DNA from: CAZOHN01 sp964579325
Lineage (GTDB): Bacteria; Pseudomonadota; Alphaproteobacteria; Rhodobacterales; Rhodobacteraceae
DNA: 43,458 nucleotides
Direction: 5' to 3'
Assembly: GCA_964579325.1 (NCBI GenBank)
Contig: CAZOHN010000007.1
Location: forward strand, 1-43,458
Shown here: positions 13,649-22,787 of the stretch, piece after piece
How the letters are laid out: the number at the start of each line of letters is the position of its first letter
Numbering within the stretch: the stretch's first letter is position 1
Program-made: the position numbers and the translations under genes
Notes under the pieces: model-generated
What the model saw: the letters and a program-made list of their open reading frames with translations, nothing else
Told to the model about the DNA's origin: nothing
The model's database searches: none

Positions 13649-16573
13649 TCAGACGGCCGGGGCCGGGGTCAGCCGATGACGCAGGAGCGCCATCGGATGC
13701 GCCCGGAGCGTGAGCCGCATCGCTAGGTAGTCCTCGACCACCTCCTCGCCGAGCGTCATCGCCCGCAGGTGCACCGCGGGCTCCACGATGCCCTCGCCGT
13801 CGATGTCGCCTGCGAACAGCGGCAGGGGCTTGTCGCCCCCGATCCCGCGCGCGGCCCAGAGCGCCTCGCGCCGTGACAGGCCCAGACCGGCGAAGGCATC
13901 GGCCTCCGCGAGCCGCGCGAGCGTCGCGGGCGCGATGCCGGCGCGTCGCCAGACGTCCTCGACGGCCCGGTACCCGTTGCCCCGCGCCGCGGCGATCCAC
14001 TGGCCCTCGTCCTCGCGCAACCCGTTGATCTGCCGGAACCCCAGCCGCAGCGCCAGCCCGTCCTCGCCATCGGCTTCCATCGTGCAGTCCCAGAAGCTCG
14101 CGTTCACGCAAGGAGCGCGCACCTCCACCCCGTGCTCGCGGGCGTCGCGCACGATCTGCGCCGGGGCGTAGAAGCCCATCGGTTGCGAGTTGAGCAGCGC
14201 GCAGGCGAAGATGCCGGGGTGGTGGCGCTTGATCCAGGCCGAGGCGTAGACCAGCAGCGCAAAGCTGGCGGCGTGGCTTTCGGGGAAACCGTAGCTGCCG
14301 AACCCCTCGATCTGCGCGAAGCACCGCGCCGCGAAGTCCTCGTCATAGCCGTTGCGGCGCATGCCGGCCATGAACCGGTCGTGGAACTCGCTGACGCTCC
14401 CATGCTTCTTGAAGGTGGCAAGCGAGCGGCGCAGCCGGTCGGCCTCCTCGGGCGAGAACCCCGCGCCGACGATGGCGATCTGCATCGCCTGCTCCTGGAA
14501 CAAGGGCACGCCCAGCGTCTTGCCCAGCACCCGGCCGAGGTCGTCGGAGGGAAAGCGGACCTCCTCCTGCCCGTTCCGGCGGCGCAGGTAGGGGTGCACC
14601 ATGTCGCCCTGGATCGGACCGGGGCGAATGATCGCGACCTGGATCACGAGGTCGTAGAAGGCCCGCGGCCGCATCCGGGGGAGGAAGTTCATCTGCGCCC
14701 GGCTCTCCACCTGGAACACGCCCAGGGAGTCTGCCTCGCAGAGCATGTCGTAGGTCGCCGGGTCCTCGGACGGCAGCGTGGCAAGGCTGTAGTCGGTCCG
14801 GTGGTGCAGGCGGATGAGGTCGAAGCCTCGCCGCAGGCACGAGAGCATCCCCAGCGCGAGGATGTCGACCTTGAGGATGCCGAGCGTGTCGATGTCGTCC
14901 TTGTCCCAGGGGATGATGGTGCGGTCCTCCATCGTGGCGTTCTCGACCGGGACCAGTTCGTCGAGGCGACCTTCCGTGATGACGAAGCCGCCGACATGCT
15001 GGCTGAGGTGGCGCGGGAAGCCCTGGATCTCGAGGATCAACTCCAGCGTCTGCCGGAGGCGGGCGTCTGTGGGGTCGAGCCCGATCTCGCGCAACCGCTG
15101 CTCCTCCATGCCCTTGAGCGACCCGAAGCCCCAGATCTGGCTGGAGAGCGCCGAGAGCGTGTCCTCTGTGAGCCCCATCGCCTTGCCGACCTCGCGCACT
15201 GCCCGCTTGCCACGGTAGTGGATCACCGTGGCGCAGAGCCCGGCGCGGTGGCGGCCGTACTTCGCGTAGATGTGCTGGATCACCTCCTCGCGCCGCTCGT
15301 GCTCGAAATCGACGTCGATGTCGGGCGGCTCGTTGCGTGCCTCGGAAACGAAGCGCTCGAATACCATGGTGCCCACCTCGGGGCTGACCGAGGTGACGCC
15401 GAGGGCGTAGCAGACCACGGAATTCGCCGCCGAGCCCCGCCCCTGGCATAGGATCCCACGCTCACGGGAGAACTGAACTATATCGTTCACCGTCAGGAAG
15501 TAGGGCTCATAGCCGAGCCTGCCGATCAGCGACAACTCGTGCTCCAGCATCGCCCGCACCCGGTCGGGAGCGCCCGCAGGGTAGCGCCATGCGAGACCGG
15601 CCCGGGCAAGGCGGCCCAGGCGCGCCGAAGGTGTCTCGCCTTCGGCGACCTCCGAGGGGTATTCGTAGCGCAACTGGTCGAGTGAAAAGGCGATCCGGTC
15701 TGCGATCTCGCCCGAACGGTGCACGGCGGCTTCGTGACCTGCGAAGAGACGCAGCATCTCGGCTTCGGACCTGACGCGCCGCTCGCCGTTCGCCAGAGAC
15801 GCGCGTCCGAGATCGTCGACCTTCTGGCGGGTTCGTATCGCCGTCAGCACGTCGCAGAGCTTGCGGCGCTGGCTGCGGTGCATGAGCGGCAGGGCGGAAG
15901 CAACGGTGGGCAGGCCCAGGGCTTCGGCCCTGCGGGCGAGGCGGTCGAACCTCTGGCTGTCGTTGCCGTCGTAGGCGGGGGCCATGAGCAGAGCGAGGTG
16001 GGAGCCGAAGCGGCGCGCCAACCGTTCCGCGGCTTTTGCCCATCGACCCGCGCCGCCCCCCGGCCGTTGTGTGGGTTTCGCCGAGGAAGGGTCTGCGGGA
16101 TGAAGCAGAAGGTCCATCCCTTCGCCCCAGTCGAGAAGATCGTCGAGATCGAGATGACATTCGCCCTTGGGCGCCCGCATCCGGCCGAGCGACAGGAGCC
16201 GGCAAAGTCGTCCCCAGGCCAGGCGGTCCCTGGGGAGCGCGGTCAGGGTGAGGCCATCGCGCGTCACCAGCCGGGCTGCCGCCACGAGCCGTGGGGTGCA
16301 GGTCAGTTCCGGCCCGCGACCGGGATCGAGACCCTTCGGAGCAGGTGGGCCGGTCGGGCCATCGGACTCTTCGGCCTCGGCCCGCAACCGCAGCGCCCGG
16401 GCGATCTCCCGTGCCTGGGCGAAACCGCGCACGATGCCGGCGACCGAATTCTCGTCGGCCACGGCGATTGCGCCGATGCCGAGTTCCGCTGCACGATCGA
16501 CCAGTTCTTCGGGATGCGAACCACCCCTCAGGAAGGTGAAGTTCGACAGGGCCGAAAGTTCGGCAAAGGCCAT
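13649..16573 (-). CDS. dnaE2: Error-prone DNA polymerase III alpha subunit, short C-terminus
   Basis: Translesion C-family polymerase acting in SOS mutagenesis, usually with ImuA/ImuB and the beta clamp. It is 974 aa. The PHP-type start FAELSALSNFTFLRGGSHP is followed by the polymerase signatures CQGRGSAANSVVCYALG, PPDIDVDFEHERREEV, the DnaE2-type TIIPWDKDDIDTLGILKVD, GPIQGDMVHPYLRRR and FPESHAASFALLVYASAW. It stops shortly after VVEDYLAMRLTLRAHPMALL, where family members usually continue about 100 residues into an OB-fold; the DNA beyond is hairpin-rich and non-coding, so no frameshift is visible. The ATG at 16573 fits the family start. A LexA box lies about 85 bases upstream. No imuA or imuB is adjacent. 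Confidence 0.93.
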   Translation of the reverse strand: MAFAELSALSNFTFLRGGSHPEELVDRAAELGIGAIAVADENSVAGIVRGFAQAREIARALRLRAEAEESDGPTGPPAPKGLDPGRGPELTCTPRLVAAARLVTRDGLTLTALPRDRLAWGRLCRLLSLGRMRAPKGECHLDLDDLLDWGEGMDLLLHPADPSSAKPTQRPGGGAGRWAKAAERLARRFGSHLALLMAPAYDGNDSQRFDRLARRAEALGLPTVASALPLMHRSQRRKLCDVLTAIRTRQKVDDLGRASLANGERRVRSEAEMLRLFAGHEAAVHRSGEIADRIAFSLDQLRYEYPSEVAEGETPSARLGRLARAGLAWRYPAGAPDRVRAMLEHELSLIGRLGYEPYFLTVNDIVQFSRERGILCQGRGSAANSVVCYALGVTSVSPEVGTMVFERFVSEARNEPPDIDVDFEHERREEVIQHIYAKYGRHRAGLCATVIHYRGKRAVREVGKAMGLTEDTLSALSSQIWGFGSLKGMEEQRLREIGLDPTDARLRQTLELILEIQGFPRHLSQHVGGFVITEGRLDELVPVENATMEDRTIIPWDKDDIDTLGILKVDILALGMLSCLRRGFDLIRLHHRTDYSLATLPSEDPATYDMLCEADSLGVFQVESRAQMNFLPRMRPRAFYDLVIQVAIIRPGPIQGDMVHPYLRRRNGQEEVRFPSDDLGRVLGKTLGVPLFQEQAMQIAIVGAGFSPEEADRLRRSLATFKKHGSVSEFHDRFMAGMRRNGYDEDFAARCFAQIEGFGSYGFPESHAASFALLVYASAWIKRHHPGIFACALLNSQPMGFYAPAQIVRDAREHGVEVRAPCVNASFWDCTMEADGEDGLALRLGFRQINGLREDEGQWIAAARGNGYRAVEDVWRRAGIAPATLARLAEADAFAGLGLSRREALWAARGIGGDKPLPLFAGDIDGEGIVEPAVHLRAMTLGEEVVEDYLAMRLTLRAHPMALLRHRLTPAPAV

Positions 16574-16657
16574 CACCTGCCCCCTGCGCGTTCGGCAAGG
16601 ATATCGCATGCAAATCCAGCGCGGAGACAATCCCCGCCCGGCCGCGGCGACTCAAAT

Positions 16658-16672
16658 GTTCTTTCTTTGTTC
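16658..16672 (-). promoter_or_regulatory. LexA (SOS) box upstream of dnaE2
   Basis: GTTC-N7-GTTC on the plus strand (GAAC-N7-GAAC on the gene strand), exact in all eight fixed bases, 85 bases upstream of the dnaE2 ATG. This direct-repeat form is the established LexA site of Rhodobacter and rhizobia. The site is seen; LexA control of dnaE2 is the expected inference. Confidence 0.85.
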
Positions 16673-16712
16673 ACTTTGCGAGTTTGCTCCGCGGGCCGCT
16701 GCTGTCAAGCTG

Positions 16713-17570
16713 TCAGCCGCGGGCGCGAAGTCGCAGGATCAGGTAGCGGTTGTAGATCTCGAAGGACTGGCTGTTGCGCGCGGTCCCCGTCAGCCGATCA
16801 ACCAGCGCCCGCCGACGACGTTCGGAGAGAAACAAGCCGATCAACCGCGACAGCAGCCACCGCGCTCGTGGACGCTTTGACGACAGCTCCGCGTCGAAAC
16901 GCGACAGTCCGTGCCCGACGACATTGAAGAAGCCCTGCTCCAAGTCGATCGAAGGCGCGACCGAACGGGTCACATCATCCTCGAAGAGGATGTCGACCGG
17001 CAGCCGCGAGAGCAACTCGCGAAACTGCGCGAGGCGGTGGCCGCCACCCACCTTCGGTCCATCCGCGACGCGCCCCATGTACGCCTCCGTCCGGAAGCAG
17101 TCGGCGATCAGAACCTCGCCCCCGGGATTGAGGAGCGAAAGCGCCCGGGGCAAACCTTCTTCGAGAGGAATGTACTGGAAGCTCTCCGAGAACATGCAGA
17201 CATCGAAGCGCCGGGAGGTGTCGAAGGCTTCAAACACCATCTCATGCACTTGCGCATCGGGAGCATTGACGCGGCAGCGGGATGCCAGGAAGGGCGATGG
17301 AACAATGACCTCGACCTCGTAGCCGCGTTCCGTCAGCTTGCGGGCTGTCTCTCCGGCGCCACCGCCGATATCGAGAACTCGGCAGGGCGCCTCCGGAAGA
17401 AGAACGAAAAGCTTCTCCGTGTAGGCGTCCTGCGCCGCCCGAAGGTTCGCGGCATTCGGCTCCAACCCGTCCCAGAGTCCGTAATGGAGGTTCTCCGCGC
17501 CGGTTAGCCAGCGGATCATCGCGATGCCGGTATCGAGCCCTACCGCCCGCGTGTCGATCTTGCCACTCAT
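16713..17570 (-). CDS. Class I SAM-dependent methyltransferase
   Basis: A 285-residue cytosolic protein. The SAM-binding motif I is CRVLDIGGGAGETARKL, and motif II/III-like segments are RFDVCMFSESFQYI and LNPGGEVLIADCF. The N-terminal part, with LHYGLWDGLEPN and QDAYTEKL, resembles methyltransferases that act on lipids, quinones or small molecules (UbiE or cyclopropane-synthase-like), but no substrate can be assigned. The end is basic (RPRARWLLSRL, SERRRRALVDR), perhaps for membrane surface contact. It is on the same strand as dnaE2, 139 bases upstream of it. The LexA box between them suggests dnaE2 has its own promoter. Confidence 0.75.
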   Translation of the reverse strand: MSGKIDTRAVGLDTGIAMIRWLTGAENLHYGLWDGLEPNAANLRAAQDAYTEKLFVLLPEAPCRVLDIGGGAGETARKLTERGYEVEVIVPSPFLASRCRVNAPDAQVHEMVFEAFDTSRRFDVCMFSESFQYIPLEEGLPRALSLLNPGGEVLIADCFRTEAYMGRVADGPKVGGGHRLAQFRELLSRLPVDILFEDDVTRSVAPSIDLEQGFFNVVGHGLSRFDAELSSKRPRARWLLSRLIGLFLSERRRRALVDRLTGTARNSQSFEIYNRYLILRLRARG

Positions 17571-17711
17571 TCGCCCTAGCTAACGGCCGCGCTTCTGGCC
17601 GGCAAGATCCCGTGTGCGACCGTCGGGAGTGCATCGGTTCGAGTGGAGGGTGCAATAATCGGTGGCTCAACACGGAGATCCGGGCACAGAGGACCGAGCA
17701 ACCTCGACAAG

Positions 17712-17747
17712 GGAGCTACCGACAGAAGACCGTAGGTCGGAAGCTCC
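17712..17747 (-). terminator. Imperfect 12-bp inverted repeat downstream of flgI
   Basis: GGAGCTACCGAC and GTCGGAAGCTCC pair with one mismatch around a 12-base loop, about 35 bases past the flgI stop in the direction of transcription. There is no clear T-run, so an intrinsic terminator of the flagellar operon is likely but not certain. Confidence 0.45.
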
Positions 17748-17781
17748 GTTCCCCCAAACCTCGGATTGACACCCGTACCCC

Positions 17782-18882
17782 TCAGTTCACGACGAATTCG
17801 GCATGAAGGGCACCCGCAGCTTTGATGGCCTTGAGGATATCAATCATGTCCCGTGGCGCGACACCGAGCGCATTCAGGCCAGCAATCACCTCGGACAATG
17901 ACGTGCCGGCGCGCACTTCCGCAAGGCCAATTCCGGGCTCCTCCTGAATCTCCGCTCGGGTGCGGGGCACCACCACGGTCTCGCCGGGAGAGAACGGATT
18001 GGGCTGGATCACGAGCGGTTCTTCCTGAATGCGTATCGTGAGGTTGCCCTGCGCGACGGCGACGCTCGAGATCCTGACATCAGCACCCATCACGATGGTT
18101 CCTGAGCGTTGGTCGACCACTACACGCGCACGACGTTCCGGCTCAACCTCGAGGTTCTCTACCAGGCCGACTGCGTGAGCCGCAGACTGGGCACGCATGG
18201 CCGTCACGTCCAACTCGATCGTTCCGGCGTCCAGCATTCTTGCGACCTGACGTCCCGCGGCAGTATTGATCACAGCCTCGATCCGGCCCGCAGTAGTGAA
18301 GTCGGGTGATCTGAGGGCAAGGCGAAGTTGCCGGAGTGCGCTGAAATCGAAGGGAATCTCCCGCTCGATCCTGGCGCCGGCGGGGATCGTGCCAGACGTC
18401 GGAACGCCTTGAACGACCTCCGCTCCCTCCCCTCCGGCAGAGACACCTCCGGAGATGATGGTGCCTTGCGCAACGGCGTAGATCTGGCCATCGGCGGCAT
18501 TCAGCGGGGTCATTACCAGAGTGCCTCCGAGCAAGCTCTTCGAGTCGCCAATAGCCGACACGGTGATATCGATCTGGCTTCCGGCGCGAGCGAAGGGTGG
18601 CAGGGTGGCGGTCACGAGTACGGCTGCAACATTTCGAGGGCGGAACTGCTCGCCGGTCACGTTCACACCGAGGCGCTCGAGTATGTTCGACATAATCTCC
18701 TCGGTGAACGGTGAGTTCCTGATCCCATCCCCGGTCCCGTTCAGCCCGATGACCAGCCCGTAGCCGATCAGATCGTTCCCGCGGACACCATCGAACTCCA
18801 CCAGATCCTTGATCCGAACCGATTGAGCGGAGAGCACGAGGGGAAAAAGGGTCATCAGGATTGCCAGGAAGAATCGGGTCAT
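17782..18882 (-). CDS. flgI: Flagellar P-ring protein
   Basis: Periplasmic P-ring subunit forming the bushing around the flagellar rod in the peptidoglycan layer. It is 366 aa, the usual length. A clear signal peptide (MTRFFLAILMTLFPLVLSAQS) is followed by the family start VRIKDLVEFDGVRGNDLIGYGLVIGLNGTGDG (quoted in two parts: VRIKDLVEFDGVRGNDL, then IGYGLVIGLNGTGDG). The end LNALGVAPRDMIDILKAIKAAGALHAEFV is also typical (ending IKAAGALHAEFVVN). Its ATG overlaps the flgL stop, so flgE, flgK, flgL and flgI are one leftward unit. flgI is the last gene, and a possible terminator hairpin follows at 17712-17747. Confidence 0.96.
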   Translation of the reverse strand: MTRFFLAILMTLFPLVLSAQSVRIKDLVEFDGVRGNDLIGYGLVIGLNGTGDGIRNSPFTEEIMSNILERLGVNVTGEQFRPRNVAAVLVTATLPPFARAGSQIDITVSAIGDSKSLLGGTLVMTPLNAADGQIYAVAQGTIISGGVSAGGEGAEVVQGVPTSGTIPAGARIEREIPFDFSALRQLRLALRSPDFTTAGRIEAVINTAAGRQVARMLDAGTIELDVTAMRAQSAAHAVGLVENLEVEPERRARVVVDQRSGTIVMGADVRISSVAVAQGNLTIRIQEEPLVIQPNPFSPGETVVVPRTRAEIQEEPGIGLAEVRAGTSLSEVIAGLNALGVAPRDMIDILKAIKAAGALHAEFVVN

Positions 18883-19892
18883 CTCAGGTAATCCGCGAGA
18901 GTGAGGCTTTGCACGCGGGCTGTGAGCGCGAACAAGGTCTCGAGCTGTGATTGCGTGGCCTGAAGGCGTGTTGCCGCATCATGGGGATCTACTCCGACAA
19001 GATCGACCAGAGAGAGCTTCCTGGCGGCGATCTCCGCCTCATTCCGGGTTTGTGCGGCTCCGATAGCTTCCTCGACAGATCCAACCTGCGCGCGGCTCTC
19101 GGTCACCCTCGAGGCTGCGGCTATCCCGCGTACGCCGGCTTCCTGGGCCAGGACCTGTCGTGCGGTCAGGTCGCCGGCAAGGGTCGGACCGTTCAGCAAG
19201 GCGCCAAGCGCCAGACTCTTCAGGGCGCTGCGGATCTCCGGATCAGAGGCCATGATGCCAAGATCGGCAGTCATTCCCTCGCTCAACCGGACCGGGGCTG
19301 CCCGATCCGTGGATCCGAGATACGCCACGGTATCGAATCCTCCTCCGGGCGTGTCGAACCAGTCATCGACAAGTGCGATTACACCGCTCGCAGTTGTTTC
19401 GCCCGCGGTGAGAGCTTCAAGTTGCGACATGATCGCCGACGCAGAAGCGAGGGGCGCACGATCGATGGCTGCACCAGCGAGCAGGCTTCGTCCTGCAACC
19501 TGCTGGTTCAGGGCATCGATTGCCGCTTCAAGTCCGCGTCGCGCCGAGGTCCCGTGTGCTGTGAGGGTCTGGGAGTTTGCCACGTTGCTATCTGTGACAA
19601 GGTTCAGCGCGGCAGTTTCGGTCTCGGATTGCAGGACGCCAAGCTTGGATTGCAGGGCCTCGGCCATTGTTTGCGCTTCTGTCAGCGCCGGACGTCGCGA
19701 CTCCGAGATGCGGATGCTGCGGTCGAAGGCTGCGAGGGCACGGAAATCCCCTTTCAGGTGCGCAGACAGCGTCGACGTGCGCCCGGTGGTCACTTCGACA
19801 ACACCGCGCTGGAGTTCACGCTTCAGTTGCGTGGTCTGCTGGCGCAGCAGGAGGGTCGACGAGAGATCGCCAAGGGACAGGAAGCCGCTCAT
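18879..19892 (-). CDS. flgL: Flagellar hook-filament junction protein FlgL
   Basis: Exported junction protein (HAP3) linking the hook to the flagellin filament. It is 337 aa, all helical at both ends as in flagellin-like proteins. It starts MSGFLSLGDLSSTLLLRQQ and continues LKRELQRGVVEVTTG, the flagellin-type N-terminal coiled coil. The matching C-terminal helix is LQATQSQLETLFALTARV. No signal peptide is expected, since the type III export apparatus carries it. The start is 1 base after the flgK stop, and the stop overlaps the flgI start. Position between flgK and flgI supports the assignment, since FlgL sequences vary widely. Confidence 0.88.
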   Translation of the reverse strand: MSGFLSLGDLSSTLLLRQQTTQLKRELQRGVVEVTTGRTSTLSAHLKGDFRALAAFDRSIRISESRRPALTEAQTMAEALQSKLGVLQSETETAALNLVTDSNVANSQTLTAHGTSARRGLEAAIDALNQQVAGRSLLAGAAIDRAPLASASAIMSQLEALTAGETTASGVIALVDDWFDTPGGGFDTVAYLGSTDRAAPVRLSEGMTADLGIMASDPEIRSALKSLALGALLNGPTLAGDLTARQVLAQEAGVRGIAAASRVTESRAQVGSVEEAIGAAQTRNEAEIAARKLSLVDLVGVDPHDAATRLQATQSQLETLFALTARVQSLTLADYLR

Positions 19893-19893
19893 G

Positions 19894-21351
19894 TCAAAGC
19901 CTCATCAGGATATCGAGCATGGAGTCGATCGTCTGGACGACCCGGGCATTTGCTGCGTACGCTTTCTCGATCAGGAGTAGGCGTTGGAGTTCCTGGTCCG
20001 AGTCGACGCCCCCTGCAAGTTCGGCCGTCTTCAGGCTGTCGCGACGCGTGGCCGATGCGGAGAGATCGAGGTCTGCGCTCTGGAGCGCGGAGCCGAGTAT
20101 GGAGAGCATGTCGGCGGCGAGGCCCGACGATGACTTGGCGCCAGGGAGGAAATTCCCGGAACTTGGCGTGCGTGCCGTCGTGAGTGCGTCAGCCAGAGCG
20201 TGAAGCCCGGCGGCCTGTCCTGCATCTCCCGGGACCGCTGACCCGAGCCCGGCACGCAGGCGCCAGAGGTTACCACCCTGGGCGGGATCCGCGAGAGCAT
20301 TGACCTGAAGCCTGGCCGCAAGACCGACTTCATCCAGCGGGTTCAACGGAAGTCCGAGGTCGGTGAAGAGGCCAGCTGCTCCGGGGACCAGTGTGGGATC
20401 CGCTGCGGGGTCTTCGAAGCGTTCCATTAGGTCGCGGGCAAATGCGTCCAGGCGCGACTGCGCTTCGGGCGCAAGACTGTCCCGGATCGAGAACTGGGCC
20501 CCTAGACTTCCGCCACCCAATTGTCCGCCATTCGCTTCCGCGCGGATCGGCCGACCATTGAGCGTCAGTCCGGAGAGTGCGCCCGAAGCCAGTGTCATGT
20601 CTGGCGTGATTATGCCAACTGGTTGAAACTCAAGCCTGCGGGCACTTCCATCGAGGAGAATCGCACCACCGTCAGAGTAGAGGGCAACTTCGCCGAAGTC
20701 GCGTGGAACCTCCCGCAGAGGGATGATCTGCGCAACCTTGTCGATGAGTTGCTGACGTTGGTCGAACAGCGCCGTCATGTCTTGACCGAGGCCCGTCGTA
20801 CCCCGGATGACCTTGTTCAGGTCGGCGATCTTGGACAGCGCGCTGTTTACCTCGCTGACCTGCTTCGCGATCGACTGGTCCGCCTCCATTCGTGCCGACT
20901 GGATACTGCCCGAAACGTCCCGAACGTGGCCCGCAAGCGATGTGATGGCGCTCATCACGCTTTGCAGGCGCGCCTCTGAATCAGGCCGGCTGGCTGATGA
21001 CATCAGTGCGGCCTCGAGCGTGGCGAGGCGAGATGCCAGCGATCCGGCATCCTCGGGAAGTCCGATCGAGCTCTCGATCGATCGCAGGAAGGTCGAGATG
21101 GCGCTGTCGCGTCCCACGTCTGCGTCGGCAAGCCGTCGGCTGGCCAAGAGGACGGCATCGACCGAGCGCAGGACGCCGTTCACTTGAACCCCGGCGCCGC
21201 GACCGCCAACTGACCGTGCCGAAAGATCGAGCTCGCGGCGCCCGTAGCCTTCCGTCATTGCATTTGCGAGGTTGGACGAGACCACCTCTGCCCCGCGAGA
21301 CGCCGCGGACAGTCCGCTTAGCGCATTGGAGAGGGCGCCAGAGATACTCAT
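19894..21351 (-). CDS. flgK: Flagellar hook-associated protein FlgK
   Basis: Hook-associated protein 1, exported by the flagellar type III system and forming the first layer between hook and filament. It is 485 aa. The N-terminus SISGALSNALSGLSAASRG and VVSSNLANAMTEGYGRREL is the family pattern. The C-terminus LAGGVDSDQELQRLLLIEKA followed by YAANARVVQTIDSMLDILM is the conserved partner helix. The ATG has a strong AAGGAGGT ribosome site. The first gene of the unit, flgE, ends 28 bases upstream. It runs straight into flgL with a 1-base gap. Confidence 0.95.
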   Translation of the reverse strand: MSISGALSNALSGLSAASRGAEVVSSNLANAMTEGYGRRELDLSARSVGGRGAGVQVNGVLRSVDAVLLASRRLADADVGRDSAISTFLRSIESSIGLPEDAGSLASRLATLEAALMSSASRPDSEARLQSVMSAITSLAGHVRDVSGSIQSARMEADQSIAKQVSEVNSALSKIADLNKVIRGTTGLGQDMTALFDQRQQLIDKVAQIIPLREVPRDFGEVALYSDGGAILLDGSARRLEFQPVGIITPDMTLASGALSGLTLNGRPIRAEANGGQLGGGSLGAQFSIRDSLAPEAQSRLDAFARDLMERFEDPAADPTLVPGAAGLFTDLGLPLNPLDEVGLAARLQVNALADPAQGGNLWRLRAGLGSAVPGDAGQAAGLHALADALTTARTPSSGNFLPGAKSSSGLAADMLSILGSALQSADLDLSASATRRDSLKTAELAGGVDSDQELQRLLLIEKAYAANARVVQTIDSMLDILMRL

Positions 21352-21379
21352 GCTCTACCTCCTTCAGGCCGTCATCGGC

Positions 21380-22690
21380 CTAGCGCTTGATGTTGGTCGT
21401 TTCCTGCAGCATCTCGTCGACGGTCTGGATGACCTTCGCGTTGGACGAATAGGCCCGTTGCGTCTGGATCAGGGCGGTGAGTTCTCCTGCCACGTCCGTC
21501 GCCGATTCCTCGAGGGCATAGGCCACGACATCGCCGGTCGGGCCGTCGCCGGCGTCCCACAGGAACATCGAGCCCGACGTGTTCGACGTCTGGTATGTCT
21601 GGTTGTCGAGCGCGCGCAACCCGTTCGGGTTCGGAATGTCGACCAGCGGAATCTGGTATAGAACGCGAGTGATCCCTGTATCGAAGTTGGCGCGGACAAA
21701 GCCGTTCCCGTCTACCTCGATGGAGGTCATGTTGCCGACGGGAAACCCGTCCTTGGTGATCGAGGTCGGAGCGAAGCTGTCGGAAAGCTGGCTCATTCCG
21801 TTGCTGTCGCCAATGGCGCCGATGGTAATGTCGATGGGGCCCCCGGCCACGGCAACCTGAAAGACGCCAGTCAGGGGATCGTAGGCACCCCCCGATACGG
21901 TCGTGACCGATGCGATGGTGCCGCCGCCGCCGCGCGTGTCGTCGAACTGCAGCACGTATTCCCCGATCACCGCGTTTCCTTGCGCCGAGTCGGTGAGGAC
22001 CATGGTCCATTCGTTCGAGGCGCCGGTTGCAGGCGGAACCGGCACCGTCGGCGTGTAGCTGACGTTGATCGATTGCGACGTGCCGAGGTTGTCGAAGTAT
22101 TCGACCGACAGTTCGAGCGGAAGGCCGTCGGCGCCAACGATCGTCTCGGTGGCGGGAAGGTTGACACCAAGCGACATCCTTGTGGTCGGTTCTGCCGCGA
22201 ACTGGTTGGTCTGAATCTGGACCGGTCGCAGGCCGGCGTTCGTGTCGCGCGGATAGGTCGGGATCGAACCATCAGGGTTTGCAGGCCAGCCGAGCAGGAC
22301 CAGACCCGTCGAGGTCTTCAGGAAGCCGTTCGCGTCGGTTCGGAACGATCCGGTCGTGCCGAGGTAAAGCGGGAAGTCGTCGGTCTGCGAAATCAGCGCG
22401 GTCTCGTTCGTGACGGGCAGGAAGCCGCGGCCGCGGATGGCGAGATCGGTCGGGTTGGACGTGGTCGCGAACGCGCCGGGCTGGTCGATCATTCGGCCGG
22501 TGGTCACGCGGACACCGCCGGCCGAGTACGAACCCCGGCCGCTGTTGATCACCATCGAGTGGAAATCGGCCTGCGCGCGCTTGTAGCCATACGTCGCGGA
22601 GTTCGCGATGTTGTCCGAGATGGTGGCAAGCCGCGTCGCGTTCGCCGCCAGACCGGCCACGCCGGCATTGAGGGAAGACGAGATCGTCAT
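21380..22690 (-). CDS. flgE: Flagellar hook protein
   Basis: Structural subunit of the hook, the universal joint between rod and filament. It is 436 aa. It starts with MTISSSLNAGVAGLAANATR and LATISDNIANSATYGYKRA (the rod/hook-family helix), then TNPTDLAIRGRGFLPV-type sequence (SNPTDLAIRGRGFL). The D1/D2 region has the FDNLGTSQSINVSYTPT strand. It ends with the usual AELTALIQTQ-type helix (GELTALIQTQRAYSSNAKV, then IQTVDEMLQETTNIKR). It starts 97 bases after the motB stop; a CtrA-like site lies in this gap, so flgE probably has its own promoter. Confidence 0.94.
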   Translation of the reverse strand: MTISSSLNAGVAGLAANATRLATISDNIANSATYGYKRAQADFHSMVINSGRGSYSAGGVRVTTGRMIDQPGAFATTSNPTDLAIRGRGFLPVTNETALISQTDDFPLYLGTTGSFRTDANGFLKTSTGLVLLGWPANPDGSIPTYPRDTNAGLRPVQIQTNQFAAEPTTRMSLGVNLPATETIVGADGLPLELSVEYFDNLGTSQSINVSYTPTVPVPPATGASNEWTMVLTDSAQGNAVIGEYVLQFDDTRGGGGTIASVTTVSGGAYDPLTGVFQVAVAGGPIDITIGAIGDSNGMSQLSDSFAPTSITKDGFPVGNMTSIEVDGNGFVRANFDTGITRVLYQIPLVDIPNPNGLRALDNQTYQTSNTSGSMFLWDAGDGPTGDVVAYALEESATDVAGELTALIQTQRAYSSNAKVIQTVDEMLQETTNIKR

Positions 22691-22747
22691 GGTCGCTCAG
22701 CCTTTCTGCTGTCTCGAAAGAGTTGCGGTCACCATGGCAGCCGCGGC

Positions 22748-22762
22748 TTAACGGAGGGCTAA
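22748..22762 (-). promoter_or_regulatory. Candidate CtrA-binding site upstream of flgE
   Basis: On the gene strand this reads TTAG-N7-TTAA, one base off the alphaproteobacterial CtrA consensus TTAA-N7-TTAA. It lies about 58 bases upstream of the flgE ATG in an otherwise GC-rich gap. CtrA control of flagellar genes is known in Rhodobacterales; binding here is inferred only. Confidence 0.45.
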
Positions 22763-22787
22763 TGTCTCGAAAGCCGCTATTTTTTCC

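Noticed and set aside
14132..15451. 439-codon plus-strand frame inside dnaE2
   Set aside because: Antisense of conserved polymerase motifs, with no recognisable domain or ribosome site.
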